This document shows, piece after piece, positions 7,314 through 15,825 of a stretch of DNA of 64,000 nt. The stretch is taken from contig CP182107.1 of NCBI GenBank assembly GCA_051122655.1, forward strand, positions 868,001 to 932,000, given 5' to 3'. Both the position numbers and the translations under genes were made by a program. Under the pieces are notes generated by a model. That model worked only from the letters and a program-made list of their open reading frames with translations, was not told where the DNA came from and made no database searches. Source of the stretch: Pasteurella sp030783905 (GTDB lineage Bacteria; Pseudomonadota; Gammaproteobacteria; Enterobacterales; Pasteurellaceae). Each line of letters starts with the position of its first letter. Position 1 is the first letter of the stretch.

Positions 7314-8510
7314 TCACCTCTCGTTTAAACGCGCAAACCCTGCTTCTAAATCAGCGATTAAGTCAGCCGGCTCTTCCAAACCGATATGTACACGAATCAA
7401 CGTGCCACTGATTTTACGCGCGATATTGGGACGCATCGCCATCACCTCTTCAGGTTGATAATGTAAAATCAACGATTCAAATCCCCCCCAAGAATACGCC
7501 ATACTGAATAGAGTAAAGTGATCCATAAATGCCGATAATTGCTGTGGATTGAGTTTTTGCTGTAACTCAAATGAAAACAAGCCGGTTGCACCAGTAAAGT
7601 CTCGTTTAAAAAATTGATGTCCGGGACAACTTGCTAATGCTGGATGATAAACGGCTTTCACTGCCGGTTGTTCAGCTAACCACTGTGCCACTTTCAACGC
7701 ATTTTCTTCATGCTGTTTCAAGCGAATCCCGAGTGTGCGAAGTCCACGAGCGGTCATATACGCACTTTCCGCATCCACCATTTGTCCCATTAAATAAGAC
7801 TGCTCTCGCAATTGTGCCCAACAGCGCTTATTCGCCACGGCGGTGCCAATCATAATATCAGAGTGCCCAACTAAATATTTGGTTCCCGCTTGAATCGAAA
7901 TATCAATACCTTGTTCAAGCGCGTTAAAAAACACGCCCGCTGACCAAGTATTATCGATCATAATCACAAGCTCAGGATTCACACGACGCGCAGCTTGAAC
8001 AATCGCAGGAATATCTGGCACTTCCATCGTCAATGAACTGGGTGCCTCAAGAAAAAGCACTTTCGTATTTTGTTGTACAAGCTCAGCAATGCCGTCACCT
8101 ATCATGGGGTCATAATAGGTCGTGTCTATTTGCATTTTCGTTAAAATATGATTACAAAACGCTTGAGTAGGCTCATAAGCCGCACCTGTCATTAAAATAT
8201 GATCACCAGTCTGCACAAAAGATAAGATGCTCTGTGTCACCGCCGCGGCACCACAAGGATACAAATAACAACCTTCCCCACCTTCTAATTCCACCATCGC
8301 CTCTTGTAGAGCAAAATGAGTCAGTGTCCCGCGACGCCCATAAAATAAAGCGCCTTGTGCACGTTGTTGTGTCGCCTGTTTTTTATGCGCTAAATTCTCA
8401 AAAACTAATGAAGAGGCCTGTTGAATGACTGGATTCACACCACCTTGTAAAAAGCGTTTTTTCCGTCCTGCATGAACAAATTGGGTTGATAAACTGTGTT
8501 TTTTTGACAT
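7314..8510 (-). CDS. metC: Cystathionine beta-lyase
   Basis: MetC cleaves cystathionine to homocysteine, pyruvate and ammonia in methionine synthesis, using PLP. The 398-residue protein has the Cys/Met-metabolism PLP fold: 'YPCGAAAVTQSILSF', 'IMIDNTWSAGVFFNALEQGIDI' and the PLP lysine in 'QAGTKYLVGHSDIMIG'. The open frame extends 29 codons further upstream, but that part is a hydrophobic run with no ribosome-binding site. The ATG at 8510 (MSKKHSLSTQFVHAG) follows AAGGA and aligns with the family N-terminus. It is convergent with the gluconate permease and diverges from the peroxiredoxin. Confidence 0.94.
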   Translation of the reverse strand: MSKKHSLSTQFVHAGRKKRFLQGGVNPVIQQASSLVFENLAHKKQATQQRAQGALFYGRRGTLTHFALQEAMVELEGGEGCYLYPCGAAAVTQSILSFVQTGDHILMTGAAYEPTQAFCNHILTKMQIDTTYYDPMIGDGIAELVQQNTKVLFLEAPSSLTMEVPDIPAIVQAARRVNPELVIMIDNTWSAGVFFNALEQGIDISIQAGTKYLVGHSDIMIGTAVANKRCWAQLREQSYLMGQMVDAESAYMTARGLRTLGIRLKQHEENALKVAQWLAEQPAVKAVYHPALASCPGHQFFKRDFTGATGLFSFELQQKLNPQQLSAFMDHFTLFSMAYSWGGFESLILHYQPEEVMAMRPNIARKISGTLIRVHIGLEEPADLIADLEAGFARLNER

Positions 8511-8689
8511 TGTGTTGCATCCTTGAGATGAAATAAAAGAAAAATAAGTTAATAAAAAGTTAAAAATAAATAATAAGATAGTAAAAAGCCCTGTCAAAAT
8601 GACTCAACATTCTTTAGAATAGCAAGACAATTTTGCTGATTCTCACAGAGCAAAATTTTTCGTTTAATTTTTAACAGGAGATTAATACT

Positions 8690-9292
8690 ATGGTATTAGT
8701 AACTCGTCAAGCCCCTGATTTTACAGCGGCAGCCGTTTTAGGTAATGGTGAAATTGTTGATCATTTCAATTTTAAACAACATATTGCAGGTAAAGCAGCG
8801 GTTGTTTTCTTCTATCCACTCGATTTTACTTTCGTATGTCCATCTGAGCTTATCGCTTTTGATCATCGCTATGAAGAGTTCCAAAAACGTGGTGTTGAAG
8901 TAGTGGGTATTTCCATTGACTCAGAATTCAGCCACAACGCTTGGCGTAAAACGCCTGTCGAAAATGGCGGGATTGGTGAAGTCAAATATGCCTTAGTTGC
9001 CGATATTAAACATGAAATCGCACAAGCATTTGGTATTGAACACCCAGAAGCTGGCGTGGCATTACGTGCTTCTTTCTTAATTGATAAAAATGGCGTTGTG
9101 CGTCATCAAGTTGTCAATGATTTACCATTAGGCCGTAATATTGATGAAATGTTACGTATGGTTGATGCATTACAGTTCCACGAAGAACATGGTGATGTTT
9201 GCCCAGCACAATGGGAAAAAGGCAAAGAAGGTATGACAGGTAGCCCTGAGGGTGTAGCAAAATACTTAAAACAACACGCAGATCAACTGTAA
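8690..9292 (+). CDS. 2-Cys peroxiredoxin (AhpC/TSA family)
   Basis: A 200-residue thiol peroxidase that reduces H2O2 and organic peroxides. The peroxidatic Cys lies near residue 50 in 'YPLDFTFVCPSEL' and the resolving Cys near residue 169 in 'HGDVCPAQW', the typical 2-Cys arrangement. The C-terminal YF-type tail seen in overoxidation-sensitive eukaryotic enzymes is absent. A clear SD (AGGAG) precedes the ATG. It is monocistronic: divergent from metC and closed by a strong terminator at 9313. Electron donor (AhpF, thioredoxin or glutathione) cannot be told from the sequence. Confidence 0.93.
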   Translation: MVLVTRQAPDFTAAAVLGNGEIVDHFNFKQHIAGKAAVVFFYPLDFTFVCPSELIAFDHRYEEFQKRGVEVVGISIDSEFSHNAWRKTPVENGGIGEVKYALVADIKHEIAQAFGIEHPEAGVALRASFLIDKNGVVRHQVVNDLPLGRNIDEMLRMVDALQFHEEHGDVCPAQWEKGKEGMTGSPEGVAKYLKQHADQL

Positions 9293-9312
9293 GTTTTACT
9301 GTTACGTATTTT

Positions 9313-9345
9313 AAAAGGATTAGCTTATTGCTAATCCTTTTTTTT
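9313..9345 (+). terminator. Strong rho-independent terminator of the peroxiredoxin gene
   Basis: A 12-bp perfect stem (9313-9324 with 9330-9341), 5-nt loop and a run of eight T. It lies just 3' of the convergent yciH stop. Confidence 0.92.
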
Positions 9346-9362
9346 CTAAACTGGAAAAGTTA

Positions 9363-9680
9363 CTAGCCCCCCGCTAATTTAACGCGATAACCTTTCTGTT
9401 CTAACAAGTCTTTCAAGAGATCACGTTTTTCGCCTTGAATTTCAATCGTGGCATTTTTTACCGCACCACCACAACCACAACGTTTTTTTAGTTCTGTGGC
9501 GAGTTTTTTCAATTCATCATCCGATAAATCCAGACCAGTGATCACACAAACACCATTTCCTTTACGACCACTCACCTGACGTTGGATACGGACAATCCCA
9601 TCGCCTTTGACACGCATTGGTTGAGGTTTTTCGGCTTTAATTCGACCAGTTTCTGTCGAATAGACTAAGGTATCTGTCAT
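9363..9680 (-). CDS. yciH: SUI1/eIF1-like protein YciH
   Basis: A 105-residue SUI1-domain protein; bacterial YciH resembles eIF1 and has been linked to start-site fidelity and stress control of translation. The domain runs from about residue 30 to the end: 'RRKGNGVCVITGLD'-like segment, 'ELKKLATELKKRCGCGGAVKNATIEIQGEKRD' (in part) and 'LLEQKGYRVKLAGG', which is the canonical SUI1 C-terminus. It starts 2 bp after the pyrF stop, as in E. coli pyrF-yciH, so it is the last gene of the lapA-lapB-pyrF-yciH transcript. Confidence 0.93.
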   Translation of the reverse strand: MTDTLVYSTETGRIKAEKPQPMRVKGDGIVRIQRQVSGRKGNGVCVITGLDLSDDELKKLATELKKRCGCGGAVKNATIEIQGEKRDLLKDLLEQKGYRVKLAGG

Positions 9681-9682
9681 TG

Positions 9683-10384
9683 TTAGGGATTCACTGGTAA
9701 AGAAGCATTAATCGATCTCAGCACTTCTGCAGGATTATCTGCTTGAGTAATTGGGCGACCAATCACTAAATAATCAGAACCGGCTTGAATTGCACCAGCG
9801 GGAGTCATCACACGACGTTGATCACCAAAATCACTGCCAATTGGACGAATGCCCGGTGTAATCAGTTTAAAATCTTTGCCACAGTTAGCACGTAAAATTT
9901 CTACTTCTTGTGGAGAGCAGACCACGCCATCTAATCCAGCACGTTGGGTTAAATTCGCTAAACGGATCACTTGTTCCATCGGTGACGCATTAATACCGAT
10001 TTGCAATAAATCAAGATCTTCCATACTGGTCAGAACCGTTACACTAATTAAAATAGGCGCATCTTTGCCATAAGGCTCAAGAATTTTCTTTGCCTCTTCC
10101 ATCATGCGTAAACCACCGCTAGCATGTAAATCGACCATCCATACCCCTAAATCTGCTGCAGAACGCACCGCTCTTGCGACAGTGTTTGGAATATCATGAA
10201 ATTTTAAATCTAAAAATACATCAAAGTTGCGATCATGTAGTGCTTTAACAAATTTAGTACCTAGTGTGGTAAACATTTCTTTACCGACTTTTAAGCGACA
10301 TAAGCTTGGATCAATTTGATCGACTAACTGTAATGCCTCTTCTTCTTTTTCATAATCTAATGCAACAATGATTTTACTCGTCAT
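9683..10384 (-). CDS. pyrF: Orotidine 5'-phosphate decarboxylase
   Basis: PyrF converts OMP to UMP, the last step of de novo pyrimidine synthesis. The 233-residue TIM-barrel has the active-site signature 'FLDLKFHDIPNTVARAV' near residues 58-74 (Asp-Lys-Asp network), 'GLDGVVCSPQE' and the C-terminal phosphate-binding 'LVIGRPITQADNP'. It sits 36 bp after lapB and 2 bp before yciH, the enterobacterial order lapB-pyrF-yciH. No terminator separates it from lapB. Confidence 0.97.
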   Translation of the reverse strand: MTSKIIVALDYEKEEEALQLVDQIDPSLCRLKVGKEMFTTLGTKFVKALHDRNFDVFLDLKFHDIPNTVARAVRSAADLGVWMVDLHASGGLRMMEEAKKILEPYGKDAPILISVTVLTSMEDLDLLQIGINASPMEQVIRLANLTQRAGLDGVVCSPQEVEILRANCGKDFKLITPGIRPIGSDFGDQRRVMTPAGAIQAGSDYLVIGRPITQADNPAEVLRSINASLPVNP

Positions 10385-10420
10385 AATTTTCCCTCTCTGT
10401 GTTCAATTAATTATGTTTGC

Positions 10421-11608
10421 TTAATCTTCTATGGGTTTGATCGTTTCCCAGTGCCGACAAGATGGGCAACACCAAGCTAGTTTGTGTGTTTGATAACCAC
10501 AATTGGTACAACGATAATCAAAATTCTGCTTGATCCGCTCCCCCACCATTTTATGCAACAACACCAAGCTCTCTTTTCCTCGTCCTTCTTCTGCATCATT
10601 AATTTGATATTGAATAAAACGGTGAAATAAGTAGGTAGTGGGATGCTGATTTAATTGTTGATACAGTTTTGCCTGTGCCGCTGTTTTGCCATCAATTTCT
10701 TCAATCAAATCGGAAAGTGCTAATTCCACCGCACTATTTTTAGTCGAGTGGCTGGCTTTAATCAGAAATAATTCGAAATTCTCTAATTGGTTGAGTTTCT
10801 GGTAACACGCCTTCAATAAGCCTAACACTTCTCCTACATAATCCGCATTCTGTTCAAGCACATTTTCGAAAATCAAGACTGCTTGTTGATACTGCTTTTC
10901 TTTCATTAAAAGTTGCCCAAGCAAAATTGAGGCTCTCACACAATTCGGTGCCACTTTTAACGCGGCTTCTAATAAACCTCTCTGACGGACTTGATTGGCT
11001 TTATTTTCTAACGATAAACTTTGCGCAAATTCACAGTAATACTGTGCAAGCTCAATGTTATTTTCCTTTGGTGAAATCTTAGCCAGTTTTTCTGCAACAT
11101 TAATTGCCTTTTCCCATTCTTTCGTTTTTTGATACACCACTGCTAGTTGTTGTAAGGCATTTTCAGCAAAATCTGGTTCATCAACCAACAAAATATAAAG
11201 CATTTCTGCACGGTCATAAAAGCCCACTGCCATGAAATCTTTTGCTAATTGTTGTTTAGCTAGTAATTTTTGTTCAAAAGTATAATCTGGACTACGATCT
11301 AACGCCTGGTGAATACGCAATGCACGATCGACTTCACCTCGAGAGCGATATAGGTTACCTAAAGTCAGCTCCGCTTCGAACTGTGACGAACTGTCAATTT
11401 CATTTTCTGTTTCTTGTTTTTGCAGAATATCGAGAAACAAATCAACCGCTTTTTCCGGTTGATTTGATAAAAGAAAATTTACGCCCGTGACATAATCACG
11501 AGAGAGTTTATTTGTGATGTCTTCCTGATCTTTTTTTGCACTGCGGTGCCCCATATACCAGCCATACGCTGCCGCAATAGGTAGAAGCAGGAAGAGTAAC
11601 TCGAGCAT
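10421..11608 (-). CDS. lapB: Lipopolysaccharide assembly protein B (tetratricopeptide, rubredoxin-like)
   Basis: LapB (YciM) is an inner-membrane-anchored cytoplasmic protein that brings LpxC to FtsH and so controls LPS synthesis. The 395-residue protein has an N-terminal membrane helix (residues 1-17), a run of TPR units (about residues 35-340) and a C-terminal rubredoxin-type metal site 'CTNCGYQTHKLAWCCPSCRHW' (given here at its key residues: two CxxC-like pairs, 368-388). The ATG overlaps the lapA stop by one base, so translation is coupled to lapA. Confidence 0.95.
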   Translation of the reverse strand: MLELLFLLLPIAAAYGWYMGHRSAKKDQEDITNKLSRDYVTGVNFLLSNQPEKAVDLFLDILQKQETENEIDSSSQFEAELTLGNLYRSRGEVDRALRIHQALDRSPDYTFEQKLLAKQQLAKDFMAVGFYDRAEMLYILLVDEPDFAENALQQLAVVYQKTKEWEKAINVAEKLAKISPKENNIELAQYYCEFAQSLSLENKANQVRQRGLLEAALKVAPNCVRASILLGQLLMKEKQYQQAVLIFENVLEQNADYVGEVLGLLKACYQKLNQLENFELFLIKASHSTKNSAVELALSDLIEEIDGKTAAQAKLYQQLNQHPTTYLFHRFIQYQINDAEEGRGKESLVLLHKMVGERIKQNFDYRCTNCGYQTHKLAWCCPSCRHWETIKPIED

Positions 11609-11904
11609 TATTTGACAACCTTATCTCGAGCTGTGGTTAATTCATTAATTTGTAGCGTTTGGCGTTTAAGCTGACGTGTTAAGGACATGTTTTTTAGCTT
11701 TAATTTGATATAAAAGATAGCACTAATTAACCAACCTAAAATCAAACCTAAACCGAATAAAATGGCCACTAACGTAGAGAGACGAAATTCGCTTTGTGCG
11801 ACCATATAATTAAAGCTGATTATCTGATCATTATTCGCACCAATCGTAATCGCCACTAAGACAATGGCAAGTACCAGTACTAAGCCTAAAATATATTTGA
11901 TCAT
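11608..11904 (-). CDS. lapA: Lipopolysaccharide assembly protein A
   Basis: A 98-residue DUF1049 (YciS) protein with two membrane helices, 'YILGLVLVLAIVLVAITIGA' (residues ~3-22) and 'LVAILFGLGLILGWLISAIF' (~42-61), then a basic coiled tail. It works next to LapB in balancing LPS with phospholipid synthesis. An upstream ATG adds eight residues, but the ATG at 11904 follows AAGGAG at good spacing and gives the family N-terminus MIKY. The stop overlaps the lapB start. Confidence 0.93.
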   Translation of the reverse strand: MIKYILGLVLVLAIVLVAITIGANNDQIISFNYMVAQSEFRLSTLVAILFGLGLILGWLISAIFYIKLKLKNMSLTRQLKRQTLQINELTTARDKVVK

Positions 11905-11955
11905 CGACTCACTCCTTAACAAAAACAATATGTTCCATTATGCCAAAAATAAATA

Positions 11956-11982
11956 CAAAAAACGACACTTAAACGTGTCGTT
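11956..11982 (-). terminator. Rho-independent terminator after ihfB
   Basis: An 8-bp stem (11961-11968 with 11975-11982) followed on the minus strand by a run of T. It ends the rpsA-ihfB unit before lapA. Confidence 0.85.
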
Positions 11983-12000
11983 ATATAAAGTTAGTTGAAA

Positions 12001-12285
12001 TTATGCGTAAATATCAACACGCTCTCTCAGCTCTTTACCTGCTTTAAAGTGCGGGACAGATTTTGCGTCTAATTTCACTTGTTCACCTGTTTTAGGATTA
12101 CGTCCTAAACGAGGTTGGCGATAATGTAATGAGAAACTACCAAATCCTCTTACTTCAATGCGCTTACCACTTTCTAATGCGAATGACATTTGATCCAAAA
12201 TTTCTTTTACTGCATGTTCAACATCTTTTGCCGCGACTGCATGACACTTTTGGACTAAACGCTCAATAAGCTCTGATTTAGTCAT
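12001..12285 (-). CDS. ihfB: Integration host factor beta subunit
   Basis: IhfB pairs with IhfA to bend DNA sharply at specific sites. The 94-residue protein is a full-length HU/IHF-fold polypeptide: 'MTKSELIERL', 'FGSFSLHYRQPRLGRNPKTGE' region with the intercalating Pro on the beta-arm (RPLRRNP-like; here RLGRNPKTG), and 'VPHFKAGKELRERV' at the end. It lies 71 bp downstream of rpsA, the conserved cmk-rpsA-ihfB order. A 12-bp hairpin lies in the gap, just before its AGGAG ribosome-binding site. Confidence 0.96.
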   Translation of the reverse strand: MTKSELIERLVQKCHAVAAKDVEHAVKEILDQMSFALESGKRIEVRGFGSFSLHYRQPRLGRNPKTGEQVKLDAKSVPHFKAGKELRERVDIYA

Positions 12286-12307
12286 AATTTTCTCCTAACT
12301 TGATAAT

Positions 12308-12335
12308 GAGCTAACATGTTCTCACATGTTAGCTC
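12308..12335 (-). other. 12-bp perfect hairpin between rpsA and ihfB, without T tract
   Basis: A 12-bp stem (12308-12319 with 12324-12335) closed by a 4-nt loop. On the transcribed strand it is not followed by T residues, so it is unlikely to be a standard terminator. An RNase processing or 3'-stabilising element for rpsA mRNA, or an attenuator of ihfB, would fit. Confidence 0.6.
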
Positions 12336-12356
12336 TATGCGATAAGGGGAAGTTAA

Positions 12357-14006
12357 TTATTCGCCTTTAGCTGCTTTAAATGCTTCTGCCATTGCATTTG
12401 GAATAGCAACATCTTCTTGTTTGTTATTCACATTTGCAACTGCAGCCGCTTCTTCTGCTTGGTCTTTCGCGCGTACAGATAAGTGAACGATACGTGCTTT
12501 ACGATCAACGCCAGTGTATTTCGCTTCAACAACATCACCTGCGTTCACTTCGTTTGTTAAATCCGCTGCACGGATATAACCTTCAACACCACCATCTAAT
12601 TCAACTTTTGCACCTTTCGCGTCTGCTTCAACAACTTTAGCGCTTAATACTGCACCTTTTTTGTTGATTGCAACGAAATTATTGAATGGATCTTCTTCAA
12701 GCTGTTTAATACCTAAAGAGATACGCTCTTTCACTGCATCAACTTGTAAGACAACCGCTGCAACTTCATCACCTTTTTTGTATTGACGAACTGCTTCTTC
12801 ACCCGATACATTCCAAGAAATATCAGATAAGTGAACTAAACCGTCGATACCACCATCAAGACCGATGAAGATACCAAAGTCAGTGATTGACTTGATTTTA
12901 CCTTCAACTTTGTCGCCTTTGTTGTGTGTTTCAGCGAATTGTAACCATGGGTTAGGTTTGCATTGTTTTAAACCTAAAGAAATACGACGACGTTCTTCAT
13001 CGATTTCTAATACCATCACTTCAACCACATCACCTAAGCTAACCACTTTAGAAGGGTGAATGTTTTTATTTGTCCAATCCATTTCAGAAACGTGAACTAA
13101 ACCTTCAACGCCATCTAAAATTTCAACAAAACAACCATAGTCAGTTAAGTTAGTTACTTTACCGCTTAGTTTGCTGTTAACTGGATGATTTTCCGCAATA
13201 GCAACCCAAGGATCTTGACCTAATTGTTTTAAGCCTAAAGATACGCGAGTACGATCTTTGTCAAATTTCAATACTTTAACCGTGATTTCGTCACCAACAT
13301 TCACGATTTCACTTGGGTGTTTAACACGTTTCCAAGCCATATCTGTGATATGTAATAAACCGTCAACACCACCTAAATCTACGAATGCACCGTAGTCAGT
13401 TAAGTTCTTAACGATACCTTTAACTTCTGCGCCTTCTTGTAAGTTTTCAAGAATTTGTTCACGTTCTTGGCTGTTTTCTGATTCGATTACCGCGCGACGA
13501 GAAACAACAACGTTGTTACGTTTTTGGTCAAGTTTGATGACTTTGAACTCTAATTCTTTACCTTCTAAGTGTAAAGTTTCGCGAACTGGGCGAGTATCTA
13601 CCAATGAACCTGGTAAGAATGCACGAACACCGTTTAACTCAACTGTGAAACCACCTTTCACTTTACCGTTGATTAAACCGATAACAGTTGCCTGTTCTTC
13701 GTATGCTTTTTCTAATTCAATCCAAGATTCGTGACGAACAGCTTTTTCACGAGAAAGTTTTGTTTCACCAAAACCATCTTCCACCGCGTCTAACGCAACA
13801 TTAACGACATCACCCACTTGAACATCTAATTCGCCTTGTGCGTTTAAGAATTCTTCAACAGGGATAGCTGATTCAGATTTTAAACCAGCGTCAACAAGCA
13901 CAAAGCCTTTTTGAATAGCAACAACAGTACCGCTAACGATAGAACCTTGACGGGTTTCAAGTTCTTTTAATGATTCTTCAAATAGTTGAGCAAAAGATTC
14001 AGTCAT
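12357..14006 (-). CDS. rpsA: 30S ribosomal protein S1
   Basis: S1 binds mRNA at the 30S subunit and unfolds structured leaders. The 549-residue protein contains six S1 (OB-fold) domains in tandem, recognisable by recurring 'GxVxxITDYGxFVDLGG-VDGLLHxSDM' units, for example near residues 195-225, 280-310 and 365-400. Length is close to the E. coli protein (557). It is downstream of cmk (105-bp gap) and upstream of ihfB. In E. coli S1 represses its own translation through the leader; whether that holds here cannot be seen. Confidence 0.98.
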   Translation of the reverse strand: MTESFAQLFEESLKELETRQGSIVSGTVVAIQKGFVLVDAGLKSESAIPVEEFLNAQGELDVQVGDVVNVALDAVEDGFGETKLSREKAVRHESWIELEKAYEEQATVIGLINGKVKGGFTVELNGVRAFLPGSLVDTRPVRETLHLEGKELEFKVIKLDQKRNNVVVSRRAVIESENSQEREQILENLQEGAEVKGIVKNLTDYGAFVDLGGVDGLLHITDMAWKRVKHPSEIVNVGDEITVKVLKFDKDRTRVSLGLKQLGQDPWVAIAENHPVNSKLSGKVTNLTDYGCFVEILDGVEGLVHVSEMDWTNKNIHPSKVVSLGDVVEVMVLEIDEERRRISLGLKQCKPNPWLQFAETHNKGDKVEGKIKSITDFGIFIGLDGGIDGLVHLSDISWNVSGEEAVRQYKKGDEVAAVVLQVDAVKERISLGIKQLEEDPFNNFVAINKKGAVLSAKVVEADAKGAKVELDGGVEGYIRAADLTNEVNAGDVVEAKYTGVDRKARIVHLSVRAKDQAEEAAAVANVNNKQEDVAIPNAMAEAFKAAKGE

Positions 14007-14111
14007 AATTAATCTTCAATTTTAAATTTAATAACGTCCACTTCAAAATCCATTGAATGTGGGGCTGGGAACATATGTTTATTCGATCCTTGAATAAACG
14101 GTTAAAAGGAT

Positions 14112-14795
14112 TTAAGCCTTAATATCAAGCCGTTGCTGAATATAACTTAACGCTTGCGCAATCACCTCTTCAATACTTAATGACGTACTGTCTAATATTA
14201 GCGCACCTTCAGCAGGTTTAAGAGGTGCAACAGCTCGATTTCTATCGCGAAAATCACGCGCTTTTATCTCGGCTAAAATCTGGTCAAAGTTACCACTAAT
14301 CCCTTTATTTTGCAACTGTTTATAGCGTCTTTTTGCTCTTTCTTCTGCACTGGCATCTAAAAAGAGTTTCACTTGTGCATCAGGAAACACCACCGTTCCC
14401 ATATCGCGTCCGTCCGCAATCAACCCATTTTCAGTCGAAAAATCTTGTTGAAGCTGTAACAGCGCCTTCCTTACTTGGGGAAAGACCGCCACTTTCGATG
14501 CGGCATCCGCCACCTCTTGTGTTCTGATCTGACCACTGACATTTTCACCATTTAAGAGAATTTTCACCTCGCCATCTTCGGGTAAAAATTGCACATCAAG
14601 CGCGCTTGCAAGCGCGGCTAAGGCTATTTCATCGTCTAATTCGACCGCACTTTTTATTGCAGCAAGCGCAGTGACACGATAAATTGCACCACTATCTAAT
14701 AAAGTAAAGCCTAACTTTTCAGCAAGGGCATAACAAAGCGTCCCCTTACCTGCACCACTTGGTCCATCTACCGTAATCACAATGTTGTTTGACAT
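14112..14795 (-). CDS. cmk: Cytidylate kinase
   Basis: Cmk phosphorylates CMP and dCMP with ATP. The 227-residue protein has Walker A 'VDGPSGAGKGTLCYALAEKLG' (key residues GPSGAGKGT, ~10-18), the nucleotide-binding 'LLDSGAIYRVTALAA', the 'GRDMGTVVFPDAQVKLFLDAS' (in part) and the LID 'RRYKQL'. Length matches the E. coli enzyme. It is the first gene of the cmk-rpsA-ihfB cluster. Confidence 0.97.
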   Translation of the reverse strand: MSNNIVITVDGPSGAGKGTLCYALAEKLGFTLLDSGAIYRVTALAAIKSAVELDDEIALAALASALDVQFLPEDGEVKILLNGENVSGQIRTQEVADAASKVAVFPQVRKALLQLQQDFSTENGLIADGRDMGTVVFPDAQVKLFLDASAEERAKRRYKQLQNKGISGNFDQILAEIKARDFRDRNRAVAPLKPAEGALILDSTSLSIEEVIAQALSYIQQRLDIKA

Positions 14796-14996
14796 CTTTT
14801 ATCTTCTCTTCAACCATAATCCATCGTTAAAGGATATCATAACCAATAAAATAGGCAGAAATTCTTTTCATAGATGAAATGCAAAAATAGCATAATTTTC
14901 AACCAGCACTTGTTTTTCTCCCACATAACTCTGTGGATAGTGTTGCATTTTCAACCATTACTTTCTCTTATATAGGCTCATTTTAAAAACTAAATC

Positions 14997-15015
14997 AATA
15001 ATAATTGTCATTATT
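14997..15015 (+). promoter_or_regulatory. Fur-box-like palindrome
   Basis: AATAATAATTGTCATTATT matches 14 of 19 positions of the classical Fur consensus (GATAATGATAATCATTATC). It lies 31 bp before the decayed frame at 15046, as if it once controlled an iron-regulated gene. The site is in AT-rich DNA where such matches arise more easily, hence moderate confidence. Confidence 0.45.
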
Positions 15016-15045
15016 AAAGTTGAAATGAAGAAATGGAATCCCTAA

Positions 15046-15291
15046 AAACGCTTTCAAAAAGACGCCACTTGCACTCCTCTGCTGTTCTACCGCTTTTTCG
15101 CTTGCTTAGTAGGAAAGATTGAATTCAGTTGCGCACCAACACTGCCGCCCCTAGAGCTAACAAAACAAACACATCAAATTTTAGATGATATCATGCAAGG
15201 CGTTCCTGCTATGCTAATTGAACAACGCTTTTGGCATATACAAAGTACAGTTGAAATTTATTTGTATCAAAAACTTGAAGAGATTGGATAA
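15046..15291 (+). pseudogene. Possible gene remnant, 81 open codons, no start
   Basis: An open frame of 81 codons ends in TAA at 15289. It lacks an ATG before its last third; just upstream, ATGAAGAAATGG runs into a stop at 15043 in the same frame. The C-terminal half (LDDIMQGVPAMLIEQRFWHI) has amphipathic, protein-like composition and normal codon use rather than the look of random AT-rich DNA. I do not recognise the family. A truncated, formerly Fur-regulated gene is the simplest reading; a chance ORF is possible. Confidence 0.35.
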
Positions 15292-15663
15292 AAACTACAT
15301 AGATAATCTGGCGAAAAAAAAATATTTCAGCCCAATGTACGTTTTTAAGCCATATTACGTCCATAGCCCATAGCTTATAAAACATAGAAAGTAAATTTAT
15401 TAGCCATAATATTGATATAAATAATTAATACCATATCATTAAAACATGAATAGATATATTTATATACATTAAATATTAACAACAATTTAATAAAGTTAAT
15501 AGCATGTTAAATAACACAACGAAAATTAATTTAAAAAAGAAAAAATAATAAAAATAAACAAGAATAACTTGAAAATTGATTCAAAGGGTATAGAATTGCG
15601 TTAAATGAATTTTCACTTTGTGCAAAGCAATCGAGTGTTAACTCAATGTGTTTGGAGAGTTTT

Positions 15664-15825
15664 ATGCTAATACATAATTATTATCAAGAATATCACCCTG
15701 ATAAAGGGCGCTCCATTATGTCCCACATCCGTAGAACAAGACATATTATGATGCCTTCACATCGTTCTTGTTTTTCTTATTCTCTTTTCAATTCCAAAGC
15801 ATCCTCATCTAACGATTCGCATTAA
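15664..15825 (+). CDS. speFL: SpeFL-like ornithine-sensing leader peptide
   Basis: A 53-codon ORF, preceded by GGAG at good spacing, ends 258 bp before speF. It contains SHIRRTRHIMMPSHRSCF, then a segment ending LFNSK. This aligns with the E. coli arrest peptide SpeFL (HIRRTTHIM...HRNSF...FFNAR, from memory) at HIRRT-HIM, the HR pair and FN. In E. coli and Salmonella, SpeFL captures ornithine in the ribosome, stalls, and thereby prevents Rho termination before speF. Two things differ here: an N-terminal extension (an alternative in-frame ATG lies at 15718), and eight extra residues (ASSSNDSH) after the position of the E. coli stop. It is too short for standard gene calls. Confidence 0.85.
   Translation: MLIHNYYQEYHPDKGRSIMSHIRRTRHIMMPSHRSCFSYSLFNSKASSSNDSH

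Larger units (their letters stand above)
14796..15663. other. 868-bp stretch without an intact gene
   Basis: Between cmk and the speF leader no intact coding sequence is visible. It is strongly AT-rich, especially 15300-15600. It holds one Fur-box-like palindrome (14997-15015) and one open but apparently start-less reading frame (15046-15291), both listed separately. The last 100 bp should contain the promoter of the speF leader. No tRNA or other RNA gene was recognised. Confidence 0.6.

Noticed and set aside
8511..8597. Longer metC start giving a hydrophobic N-terminus
   Set aside because: It would add a membrane-like run absent from the family and lacks a ribosome-binding site; the downstream ATG has AAGGA.
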